Below are positions 36,178 to 43,599 of a stretch of DNA of 64,000 nt, piece by piece. Numbering within the stretch: the first letter of the stretch is position 1; the number at the start of each line of letters is the position of its first letter. The translations under genes and the position numbers were made by a program. The DNA comes from Streptomyces sp. ALI-76-A (GTDB taxonomy: Bacteria; Actinomycetota; Actinomycetes; Streptomycetales; Streptomycetaceae), in contig NZ_JASVWB010000002.1 of NCBI RefSeq assembly GCF_030287445.1, positions 6,634,001 to 6,698,000 of the forward strand, written 5' to 3'. The notes beneath the pieces were generated by a model that saw only the letters and a program-made list of their open reading frames with translations, searched no databases and was not told where the DNA came from.

Positions 36178-37194
36178 GTGAACGGCGACTGGCTCATACG
36201 CGGCCGCGACGGCCGGCTCAGTGTCTATCTGCCCGCGGGCGACGCCGTCCTGTGCCGGGCCGAGCGCGCATCCGGCGGACCGTGGGAAGCGCCCCGCCGT
36301 GTGGGCGGCGACCAGAAGCTGCACCCCGTGCTCGCGGTCGGCCAGGGCGACGACTGCTACGCCCATCTGGTCTCCTGGCGCCCCACCAGACCCGGCGAGT
36401 CCGGCCTGGTGCACACGACCCACTTCCGTCCCCGCCTCGCGGCCCTCGACTGGACCCCGATCGGCCATCCCGACAGGACGGGCGCACGGACCGGCACGCC
36501 CGCCGTCGCGGTCGACGCCCAGGGCCGCGCCCATGTCTTCGTCCGGAACAAGGGCGGTGGCGTGAGCATGCTCGGCCAGAAGGAGAAGGGCGGCTGGGGC
36601 CCCTGGCGCGACCTGAAGGGGAGTGAGGCGGAGGAGGACCTGGCGGCCGTGACGGGGGAGTCCGGACGCGTCGAGCTGTACGCGGCCGCCCCCGGCGCGA
36701 TCCTGCACTGGCGGCAGGAGGAACCGGGTGCCCAGCCGGTCCTGGAGGAGGCGATCGAGGCCCCGGTCCGCCCCGGCACGCTGCGCGCCCTCGCCACCTC
36801 CCCGGAGAGCACCACCCTCTTCTACACGGACACCTCCGGCGACCTGTGCGCCTGGCGCCCCGGTGCCAAGCCCCTCACCCTGCTCGCCTCCGCCGGACCC
36901 GGTCCGGTCTCCGCCGTACGCTGTGAACTCGACGGCCACGACTGCACGTTGCTCGCCCAGCGCTCGGCGAGCGGCCGGGTCGCCTTCGCCGCGTATCCCA
37001 CCGAGCAGGAGTCGGCCGGTGCCTGGTGGACCGAGTCGGGGCCCCAACTCCCCGTGGACGCCGAGGTGTCGCTGGCCGTCGACGAGGACGACCGGGTGGT
37101 CGCGGCCACCCTCTCCCCGGCCACCGGACACCTGCTGCTGACCCGCCGCAAGGACGAGCCGGGCCTGGCCCTGGAGGCCTGGCGGCCGGTGTGA
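36178..37194 (+). CDS. Beta-propeller (sialidase/lectin-like) hypothetical protein
   Basis: A 338-residue protein made of repeated short beta segments (GTPAVAVDAQGRAHVFVRN, GRVELYAAAPGAILHWRQ, TLFYTDTSGDLCAWRPG), the pattern of five- to seven-bladed propellers such as PLL lectins. No signal peptide or catalytic site is seen, so it is cytoplasmic or non-classically exported. GTG 36178 has no ribosome site, but TAAAGT at 36166-36171 lies 6 bases before it, suggesting leaderless translation. No function is recognised; glycan or protein binding is the simplest guess from the fold. Confidence 0.75.
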   Translation: MNGDWLIRGRDGRLSVYLPAGDAVLCRAERASGGPWEAPRRVGGDQKLHPVLAVGQGDDCYAHLVSWRPTRPGESGLVHTTHFRPRLAALDWTPIGHPDRTGARTGTPAVAVDAQGRAHVFVRNKGGGVSMLGQKEKGGWGPWRDLKGSEAEEDLAAVTGESGRVELYAAAPGAILHWRQEEPGAQPVLEEAIEAPVRPGTLRALATSPESTTLFYTDTSGDLCAWRPGAKPLTLLASAGPGPVSAVRCELDGHDCTLLAQRSASGRVAFAAYPTEQESAGAWWTESGPQLPVDAEVSLAVDEDDRVVAATLSPATGHLLLTRRKDEPGLALEAWRPV

Positions 37195-37231
37195 CGCCCT
37201 GGGTTCCGCACGGCGGGACCGAGGCGCGGCG

Positions 37232-37259
37232 CCCTGGTCTCAGGCGTCAGAGACCAGGG
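37232..37259 (+). terminator. Hairpin after the beta-propeller gene
   Basis: CCCTGGTCTC (37232-37241) pairs perfectly with GAGACCAGGG (37250-37259) across 8 bases, about 40 bases after the stop. Confidence 0.7.
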
Positions 37260-37433
37260 ACACATGAAACACGCAGAGGGTTGTATGGGCGTGTGCGTGA
37301 CAAGGGGCACGTCTGCGCACTGTGGTGAAAAGGGGAAAATCCTTGCTAGCCTCCCTGCGTTTGTTCGAATGATCGGGAGACCGACGTAGACCGGCACCCG
37401 GCCCAGGCCGGAAACGGGGTTGGGAATGTTGTC

Positions 37434-38705
37434 GTGAGCAGATCCTCCACGGTGGATCTTGTCGTTGTCGGACTCGGTTACGTGGGGCTGCCGTTGGCCC
37501 GTGCCGCCGCCGGCGCGGGTCTGAAGGTGGTCGGTCTCGACCGGAGCCGACGCGTGGTCGACGGACTCAACGCCGGCCGTTCGCACGTGGACGACATCAC
37601 CGACGCCGAGGTCGGCGCCATGCTCGGCCAGGGCTTCGAGGCGGTCGACCGGCCCGAGGTCATCGCCGACGCCGCCGCCGTCGTCGTGTGCGTCCCCACC
37701 CCGCTCACCGACCACGGCGCCCCCGACCTCGGCGCGGTGCACGCCGCCGTGGACGACATCGCCGCGCACCTGCGTCCCGGCACGCTCGTCGTGCTGGAGT
37801 CGACCACCTACCCCGGCACCACCGACGAGGTCGTCCGCCCGCGCCTGGAGGCCGGCGGCCTGCGCGTCGGCACGGACTTCCACCTCGCCTTCTCCCCGGA
37901 GCGCATCGACCCGGGCAACGCCTCCTTCGGCCTGGAGAACACCCCGAAGGTGGTCGGCGGCATCACGGCCGACTGCACCAAGGCCGCCCGCACCCTCTAC
38001 GAGCGCTTCGTGCACCGGGTCGTCGAGGCCAAGGGCACCCGCGAGGCCGAGATGGCCAAGCTGCTGGAGAACACCTACCGGCACGTCAACATCGCCCTCG
38101 TCAACGAGATGTCGATGTTCTGCCGGGAGATCGGCGTCGACCTGTGGGACGCGATCCGCTGCGCCTCCACCAAGCCCTTCGGCTTCGCGCCCTTCTACCC
38201 GGGCCCGGGCGTCGGCGGTCACTGCATCCCGATCGACCCCAACTACCTTTCCTACAAGGTCCGTTCGCTCGGCATCCCGTTCCGGTTCGTGGAACTCGCG
38301 CAGGAGATCAACCAGCGCATGCCCGTGCACGTCGTGAACCGCGCGGCCGATCTGCTCAACGACCAGGGCAAGGCCGTCCGCGGCTCCCGCGTCCTGCTGC
38401 TCGGCGTGACCTACAAGCCGGACATCTCCGACCAGCGGGAGAGCCCGGCCCTGGCCGTGGCGGAGCACCTCCTCGCACGCGGCGCCGACCTCGTCTACTT
38501 CGACCCGCGCGTCGAGGACTGGAAGGTCGGCGGCGAGAGCGTGCGTCGGGTGGACGACTACCTCGCCGCGGCGGAGTCCGCCGACCTCACCATCCTGCTC
38601 CAGTCGCACCGCGAGATCGATCTGTCGGTGCTCGCCGACCGCGCCCGGGCGCTCTTCGACACCCGGGGCAAGTCCGCCGACCACCCGCGGGTGGTCAAGC
38701 TGTGA
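37434..38705 (+). CDS. Nucleotide-sugar 6-dehydrogenase (WbpA/UGDH family)
   Basis: A 423-residue enzyme oxidising the C6 of a UDP-sugar twice to a uronic acid. It has a Rossmann motif VVVGLGYVGLPLA, the catalytic Cys264 in GPGVGGHCIPIDP, and AKLLENTYRHVNIALVNE in the central helix. STTYPGTT, SPERIDPGN and FGFAPFYPGPG are closer to the WbpA group (UDP-GlcNAc dehydrogenase) than to ordinary UDP-glucose dehydrogenases, so the product may be UDP-GlcNAcA rather than UDP-GlcA. GTG 37434 is chosen by alignment to the family N-terminus. Its stop overlaps the start of the GT2 synthase, so the two proteins are made together, as expected for a precursor enzyme and its polymerase. Confidence 0.9.
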   Translation: MSRSSTVDLVVVGLGYVGLPLARAAAGAGLKVVGLDRSRRVVDGLNAGRSHVDDITDAEVGAMLGQGFEAVDRPEVIADAAAVVVCVPTPLTDHGAPDLGAVHAAVDDIAAHLRPGTLVVLESTTYPGTTDEVVRPRLEAGGLRVGTDFHLAFSPERIDPGNASFGLENTPKVVGGITADCTKAARTLYERFVHRVVEAKGTREAEMAKLLENTYRHVNIALVNEMSMFCREIGVDLWDAIRCASTKPFGFAPFYPGPGVGGHCIPIDPNYLSYKVRSLGIPFRFVELAQEINQRMPVHVVNRAADLLNDQGKAVRGSRVLLLGVTYKPDISDQRESPALAVAEHLLARGADLVYFDPRVEDWKVGGESVRRVDDYLAAAESADLTILLQSHREIDLSVLADRARALFDTRGKSADHPRVVKL

Positions 38706-40462
38706 CTTCCGAGGACACCTTCATACCCGCGGCCGTCGACTCCGGTGGCCATCGAGGCCACCGCAAGCGCAGGCACCTGAAGGTCTCGTACTTCGTCTTC
38801 CTCGGCCTGGCCGCGCTGATCGCGACCCGGCTCGACGCCGGCTCCCTGCACCTGTACTCGATGGGGGCCATGGGCCTGCTGGGCCTGAAGATGTTCGGCG
38901 CCCTCTTCTACCGTCCGGCCAAGGCCGGGCGGGAGGAACTGGAGTACCTGGAGAACGCCTGGGTCACCGCGGTCATCCCGATCTACAACGAGGACCCGGT
39001 GATGTTCGAGCAGGGCATGCGCAGCCTCCTCGCGCAGAGCCGCCTGCCCAACGAGATCCACATCATCGACGACGCCAGCGCCAGCGACTCCGGCATCCGG
39101 ACGGCGAAGAAGATCCGCCGCGAGTTCGAGGCCAGGGGCGTCAAGTACACGGTCAGCGTGCAGCCCGAGAACAAGGGCAAGCGCGAGGCCCTCGCCCTCG
39201 GCTTCGAGGCCGCCCCGTACTCCGACATCTTCCTGTGCGTCGACTCGGACACCGTCCTGTCCCGGGACACCGTCCGCGAACTGCTGCTCCCGCTGGCCGA
39301 CGAGAAGATCATGGCCTCCACCGGCATGGTCCTCGCGCTCAACCACGACAGCAACATCTTCACGCGCCTCCAGGACCTGCGCTACGGCAACTCGTTCCTC
39401 TTCGAGCGGGCCGCCTACTCCCGCCTGAAGTCGGTCCTGTGCTGCTGCGGCGCCCTGTCGGCCTACCGCGGCACGCTGGTGCGGAAGTACCTGCCGGACT
39501 TCCTGAACCAGCAGTTCCTGGGCAAGCCGGCCGTCTTCGGCGACGACCGCCGCATGACCAACTACTGCCTGATGGAAGGCCAGGTGGTCTTCCAGGAGAC
39601 CGCCGTCGGCTACACGGCCGTCCCGGAGAAACTGCCGCACTTCCTGCGCCAGCAGGTCCGCTGGAACAAGTCGTTCTTCCGTGAGTCCCTGTGGGCCTTC
39701 CGGCACCAGAAGAAGTACCGGCCCGCCTTCTGGCTGACCTGCATGGAACTGGCGCTGTGGCTGGTCTTCGGCTCGGCGATGTTCTACTCGATGGTCATCC
39801 TGCCGATCATCAAGCCGGAGCAGTTCGTCAACCACATCGGCGACTACCTGATCTTCATGGTCCTGATGGGGTACCTGCGCAACGTCCGGTACCTGGACTT
39901 CCCGCGCCGCGGCATGGGCTTCGTCAAGCGGTTCGGCATGTTCCTGCTCGCGCCGATCTACGGCGTGATCCAGCTGACCCTGCTCACCCCGCTGCGCTTC
40001 TACGCCCTCTTCACCCTCCACAAGGGCAGTTGGGGCACCCGGCAGGGCGGCGTCGAGGTGTCCGTGGCCGGCGATCACGAGGCCGACGTGACGGAGATCT
40101 TCGAGGAAGAGGACCCGTACTCGGACAAGAAGGTCACCGAGACACTCCAGCTGATGCGCCTGGAAGGCGTGGCCCTGCGCACCCGGCCCCGTCCCTCCGG
40201 CGGGATCCCCACCCAGCCGCAGCCGCTGCCCGGCTACGACGAGCAGCACGCGCACGTGCCCCAGCAGCCCGTCTCCTGGGGGACGCCGGCCCCGGCCGGA
40301 CAGCAGCAGTGGCAGGGGGGCGGGCATCACGACCCGTACCAGCAGCAGCGACCGGGCTACGACGCCCCGTACCCCCAGCAGCAGGGCGGCGGGTACGGGG
40401 ACCAGTCCTGGCAGCAGGGCCAGGGCCAGGGCCCGGGCCAGGGGCACGGGCAGGGCTGGTAG
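38702..40462 (+). CDS. Processive GT2 glycosyltransferase, hyaluronan-synthase-like
   Basis: A 586-residue membrane synthase whose GTG overlaps the dehydrogenase stop. There are two hydrophobic segments near 33-75. The GT2 catalytic domain follows with Asp123/Asp124 (IIDDAS), Asp181/Asp183 (VDSDT), the acceptor motif GDDRR at 280-284 and QQVRW at 317-321, the signature of processive synthases such as HAS and cellulose synthase. Four more membrane segments follow. Residues from about 490 to the end form a cytoplasmic tail rich in Gln, Gly, Pro and Tyr, ending in GQGQGPGQGHGQGW, which is unusual. It likely polymerises and exports a linear uronic-acid- or HexNAc-containing polysaccharide; the exact sugar is unknown. 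Confidence 0.88.
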   Translation: MTSEDTFIPAAVDSGGHRGHRKRRHLKVSYFVFLGLAALIATRLDAGSLHLYSMGAMGLLGLKMFGALFYRPAKAGREELEYLENAWVTAVIPIYNEDPVMFEQGMRSLLAQSRLPNEIHIIDDASASDSGIRTAKKIRREFEARGVKYTVSVQPENKGKREALALGFEAAPYSDIFLCVDSDTVLSRDTVRELLLPLADEKIMASTGMVLALNHDSNIFTRLQDLRYGNSFLFERAAYSRLKSVLCCCGALSAYRGTLVRKYLPDFLNQQFLGKPAVFGDDRRMTNYCLMEGQVVFQETAVGYTAVPEKLPHFLRQQVRWNKSFFRESLWAFRHQKKYRPAFWLTCMELALWLVFGSAMFYSMVILPIIKPEQFVNHIGDYLIFMVLMGYLRNVRYLDFPRRGMGFVKRFGMFLLAPIYGVIQLTLLTPLRFYALFTLHKGSWGTRQGGVEVSVAGDHEADVTEIFEEEDPYSDKKVTETLQLMRLEGVALRTRPRPSGGIPTQPQPLPGYDEQHAHVPQQPVSWGTPAPAGQQQWQGGGHHDPYQQQRPGYDAPYPQQQGGGYGDQSWQQGQGQGPGQGHGQGW

Positions 40463-40478
40463 GCGGACACAGACGCGG

Positions 40479-40510
40479 AAGAGGGGCGGCCGGTACCGGC
40501 CGCCCCTCTT
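40479..40510. terminator. 32-bp perfect palindrome between convergent genes
   Basis: 40479-40494 and 40495-40510 are exact reverse complements with flanking AA/TT. It lies between the GT2 synthase and the deacetylase stops and can serve both. Confidence 0.85.
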
Positions 40511-40524
40511 CCCGTCGCCGGGCC

Positions 40525-41988
40525 TCACGTGTAGGAGGCCATCGCCTCCTCGACGGTGAGCACCGGGATGCCCCGGTCGTCGATCGCCTTCATCAGCGCG
40601 GTGAGACCGGCCTTGCCGATCTCCGTGCTGGTCGCCGGAGCGCCCTCGACCACCTTGTGCAGGCACAGGATCAGCCAGTCACCGCTGTTGGCGCAGCGGT
40701 CGAGCCGGCCGCCCGCGCCGGTCACCTTGGACAGCGCGGTGCCGCCGATGCCCGTACCGTCGTTGATGCCGGTCAGCGCCTTGAGGCGGTACGGCATCGC
40801 CGGGGCGAAGGACTCGATGGTCTCGGAGATGATCGACCGGGCCGTGGTGAAGTGCCGGCTCGCGATCTGGTCCACCGGGACGCCGTCCGACGTCTTCTGG
40901 AACGCCCCGTGCGGATAGGCGAAGTGCTCGCTGGAGAAGCCGTTGCCCACCAGCCACTCGCGCAGTTTGCGGAAGTCCTCGTCGGCCTGCTCCGCGGTGA
41001 GCTTGGGATAGCTGGCGGTGTGGGTGGCGTTCGCGTAGGAGTGCCCGGCCATCTCCCAGCCGGAGAAGTCCTGCATCGACCGCATCTGGCCGACCGTCAG
41101 GAAACTGCCGGTGCCGATCGCGTCCGCGATGTTGTAGACCGTGCCCGAGTAGCCGTACTGGTCCATCACCGGGCGGGCCAGGTCGTGGATCGACTTGTGG
41201 GAGTCGTCGAAGGTGATGGAGACGACGCCCTTCGGGAAGACCGAGGCGGTGTCCGGTATCAGCTCGACGGCCTGGAGGCGGTAGGTCACCGGGCCGCCCG
41301 CGTTGTCGTACACGGCGAACGACATGTCGGTGATGCCGGTCTTCGTGGACGGCGTGCCGGCGGCGGAGAGCGCGTACGTGCCGGCCGCGCCGGTGACGTC
41401 GGCCCACTGGAGGTGGACCGTCACCCACTCCCCGGACTGGACGTAGTTGGCCGCCGTGCCGGAATGCGCGTGGAACGTCCAGGCGAAGTGGTTCGCGAGG
41501 GAACCGCTGCCCGCGTAGAAGACGAGTTTGGACAGGTTGGCCACGTCGTCGACCCGGAAGACCAGCCGGATCATCTTGTCGGTGAGGTTCAGCGCGGGCA
41601 TGCCGGTCTTGCGGACGTAGGACTGCTTGCCCGTGCCGTTGGTGGTGACCCGGACCGACTGCGTCCCGCGGACGAAGACGGACGGATCGTTCGCCTCGGC
41701 CGACGCGGTGCCCACGCCGCCCGGAGTCCAGCCGTGCCCGGCCTGGAACTGCTGGGACCAGGTGGCCCGGCGGTACTTGGGGCGGCGCCCCGACGGCGCG
41801 TAGGCCGGGGGTGTGGTGAGGCCGCCGATGGCCGCCGCGGCCGCCGCCGGGGCGGCCGCGGGCTGCGCCGCCACCGAACCCAGCCAGGCACCGCCGCCCG
41901 CCAGTGCCACGCCTCCCGTGCCGCCCATGAGCAGCGCGGCGCGCCGGCTCAGTCGGCCGTCCCGGCCGCGGTGTTGCTCCTTGCTCAA
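40525..41988 (-). CDS. Secreted polysaccharide deacetylase (NodB domain, CE4)
   Basis: The start is TTG 41988, 5 bases after AGGAG and overlapping the stop of the upstream gene (TTGA). No ATG or GTG in this frame has a comparable site. The 487 residues have a Tat signal (GRLSRRAALLM, then a Gly/Ala-rich hydrophobic run), a beta-sandwich domain of about 170 residues, then a NodB fold: VVSITFDDSHKS (metal/base aspartates), MAGHSYANATH (metal histidines) and HFAYPHGAF. CE4 enzymes remove N- or O-acetyl groups from GlcNAc polymers or xylan. It is coupled to the CBM3-GH16 gene and convergent with the GT2 synthase, so it probably modifies that polymer. Confidence 0.88.
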   Translation of the reverse strand: MSKEQHRGRDGRLSRRAALLMGGTGGVALAGGGAWLGSVAAQPAAAPAAAAAAIGGLTTPPAYAPSGRRPKYRRATWSQQFQAGHGWTPGGVGTASAEANDPSVFVRGTQSVRVTTNGTGKQSYVRKTGMPALNLTDKMIRLVFRVDDVANLSKLVFYAGSGSLANHFAWTFHAHSGTAANYVQSGEWVTVHLQWADVTGAAGTYALSAAGTPSTKTGITDMSFAVYDNAGGPVTYRLQAVELIPDTASVFPKGVVSITFDDSHKSIHDLARPVMDQYGYSGTVYNIADAIGTGSFLTVGQMRSMQDFSGWEMAGHSYANATHTASYPKLTAEQADEDFRKLREWLVGNGFSSEHFAYPHGAFQKTSDGVPVDQIASRHFTTARSIISETIESFAPAMPYRLKALTGINDGTGIGGTALSKVTGAGGRLDRCANSGDWLILCLHKVVEGAPATSTEIGKAGLTALMKAIDDRGIPVLTVEEAMASYT

Positions 41989-43421
41989 CGAGACTCCTGA
42001 ACGGTGTCGAAGTAGTTCATGCCATGGTCGCTGTATTCCTTCACCGCCGCGTCGACCTCCTTGACGGAGAGCACGTCCTCGGCGTTGTAGTACAGCCAGT
42101 CGATCTTCATGTCCCAGGCGCGGTCGCCCTTGAACGGCAGGTCCACGAACCAGTGGTTGAAGTTCACGGACATGCCCGAGCGCGGGGCGTACTTCCCGCT
42201 GCTGGAGAAGAGCTTCCGGCCGTCCATGCGGTAGGTCACCGTGTCGTCCTCGACGGTGATCATCATGGTGTGCCAGCCGGCGAGGCTCTTGTTCGTGGTG
42301 CTGTAGACGCGGTCGTTCTTCTCGTGGTCGTACCAGGTCACCGTGTCGAGCTTGGGGCCCAGCCGGCCCCAGCCGCCGTTGGGCATGTACTCGTTGTCGA
42401 GTTCGCTGTACGTCTTCCCGCGGCCGCCGATGGTGTAGAAGGTCTGGTTGACGTGGTCGCCGCCCTCGCCCTCGGCCGGATCGTCGCTGAAGTGGATCCG
42501 GGCGGCGTAGGTGCCGTCGCGGAACTCGCTGCTCGCGGTGCCCAGGCTCGCCTGTTCGGTGCCCGACTCGGTGCCGTCGGTGGCGGCGCGCAGGTTCAGC
42601 ACCTGGCCGTCGCCGAGCGAGTCCTTCCCGGCGGGGAACGTGACCCCGTCGGCCGTCCAGGTGTCCTCGATGCCGGGGCCGCCCTTGCTGCTGCGGACCA
42701 GCCAGCCGTGCTTGAACAGCGCGGGGTCCTTGGCGCCGACGTAGTGGAAGTTGTCGAACAGCACCCCGGGCGGGGCGGCCGGCAGGGGAGCGGGTGCCGT
42801 GGCGGCCTTGGCCGACGCGCCCTTCTCGCCGTCCCCGCCGGGTTCGTCGCCCCACTTGAGGACGCCCCGCTGGTAGGCGGTGACCGTCTTCGACTCCTTG
42901 TAGGCGGTCTTCTCCGCGTCGAAGGAGCGGTCGTCGGACTGCTTCAGTTCCTTGTGGTCGGCGCGGTACAGCTGGACGTCGATGCCCTTGCTGTTGGCGC
43001 CCGGCTTCAGGGTGCCGGCGTCCTCGGTGAACCGCAGTTCCAGGTAGTGGTCGGCGTCCTCGGCGGGGTCGTCGAGCCGGGTCACCGTCCCGGCGATGTG
43101 CGAGCAGCCGACGGCGGCCTGGACGCAGTTGTAGGCGTACGCGGAGTCCCCGTCCGCGGTGAAGTAGTACCGGAGCGTCACGTCGGCGAGCGGCAGCGGC
43201 TTCTTCGACTCGTTGAGCACTTCGAGCGACGGCCTGGCCACCGCGGCGGTGGCCGGGGTGTCGGTGCGGTACCGGACCACCAGTTCCGGCGGGTCCGGGT
43301 TCGCCGCCTTCCACACGGGGTACAGCGCCGTGGCCCCGGCGGCGACCACGCAGATCAGGAGCAGCAGCCTGATCTTGGGCCAGACCCGACGTCGGGGTGG
43401 GCGGCGGCGGGTGGACGCCAC
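41985..43421 (-). CDS. Membrane-anchored CBM3-GH16 protein
   Basis: A 478-residue protein with GTG 43421 and AAGGAG upstream. A very basic start (STRRRPPRRR) and one hydrophobic segment (about 15-36) make it a type II membrane protein facing out. Residues about 45-170 are a CBM3-type cellulose-binding domain (LEVLNESKKPLPLADVTLRY, ELRFTEDAGTLKPG). A Gly/Ala/Pro linker (about 195-220) leads to a GH16-like jelly roll with the catalytic pattern ELDNEYMP (E-x-D-x-E) and a late WDMKIDWLYY strand. GH16 enzymes cut beta-1,3/1,4-glucans, galactans or act as transglycosylases. Coupled to the deacetylase; a role in trimming, releasing or anchoring the GT2 product is inferred. Confidence 0.82.
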   Translation of the reverse strand: MASTRRRPPRRRVWPKIRLLLLICVVAAGATALYPVWKAANPDPPELVVRYRTDTPATAAVARPSLEVLNESKKPLPLADVTLRYYFTADGDSAYAYNCVQAAVGCSHIAGTVTRLDDPAEDADHYLELRFTEDAGTLKPGANSKGIDVQLYRADHKELKQSDDRSFDAEKTAYKESKTVTAYQRGVLKWGDEPGGDGEKGASAKAATAPAPLPAAPPGVLFDNFHYVGAKDPALFKHGWLVRSSKGGPGIEDTWTADGVTFPAGKDSLGDGQVLNLRAATDGTESGTEQASLGTASSEFRDGTYAARIHFSDDPAEGEGGDHVNQTFYTIGGRGKTYSELDNEYMPNGGWGRLGPKLDTVTWYDHEKNDRVYSTTNKSLAGWHTMMITVEDDTVTYRMDGRKLFSSSGKYAPRSGMSVNFNHWFVDLPFKGDRAWDMKIDWLYYNAEDVLSVKEVDAAVKEYSDHGMNYFDTVQESR

Positions 43422-43543
43422 GGTGGGGACTCCTTCGCACGGCGCTGACGGCTCGTGGGTCGGAACCGGTCAGGGCAAACGTCTTGCAGGGTAAACAAGT
43501 GGTCGGATTGTGTGAGGATCCTATCCGCCGTGGCATGCGAAAA

Positions 43544-43584
43544 GGGGGTGGAACGCATGGATCGTTACCATGCGCACCACCCCC
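43544..43584 (-). terminator. Terminator of the beta-oxidation operon
   Basis: GGGGGTGG and CGCATGG (43544-43551, 43554-43560) pair with CCATGCG and CCACCCCC (43568-43574, 43577-43584), giving 15 pairs with a 2-base internal loop. It lies 16 bases beyond the stop of the multifunctional enzyme gene. Confidence 0.8.
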
Positions 43585-43599
43585 CTCAGGGGTGTCGCG

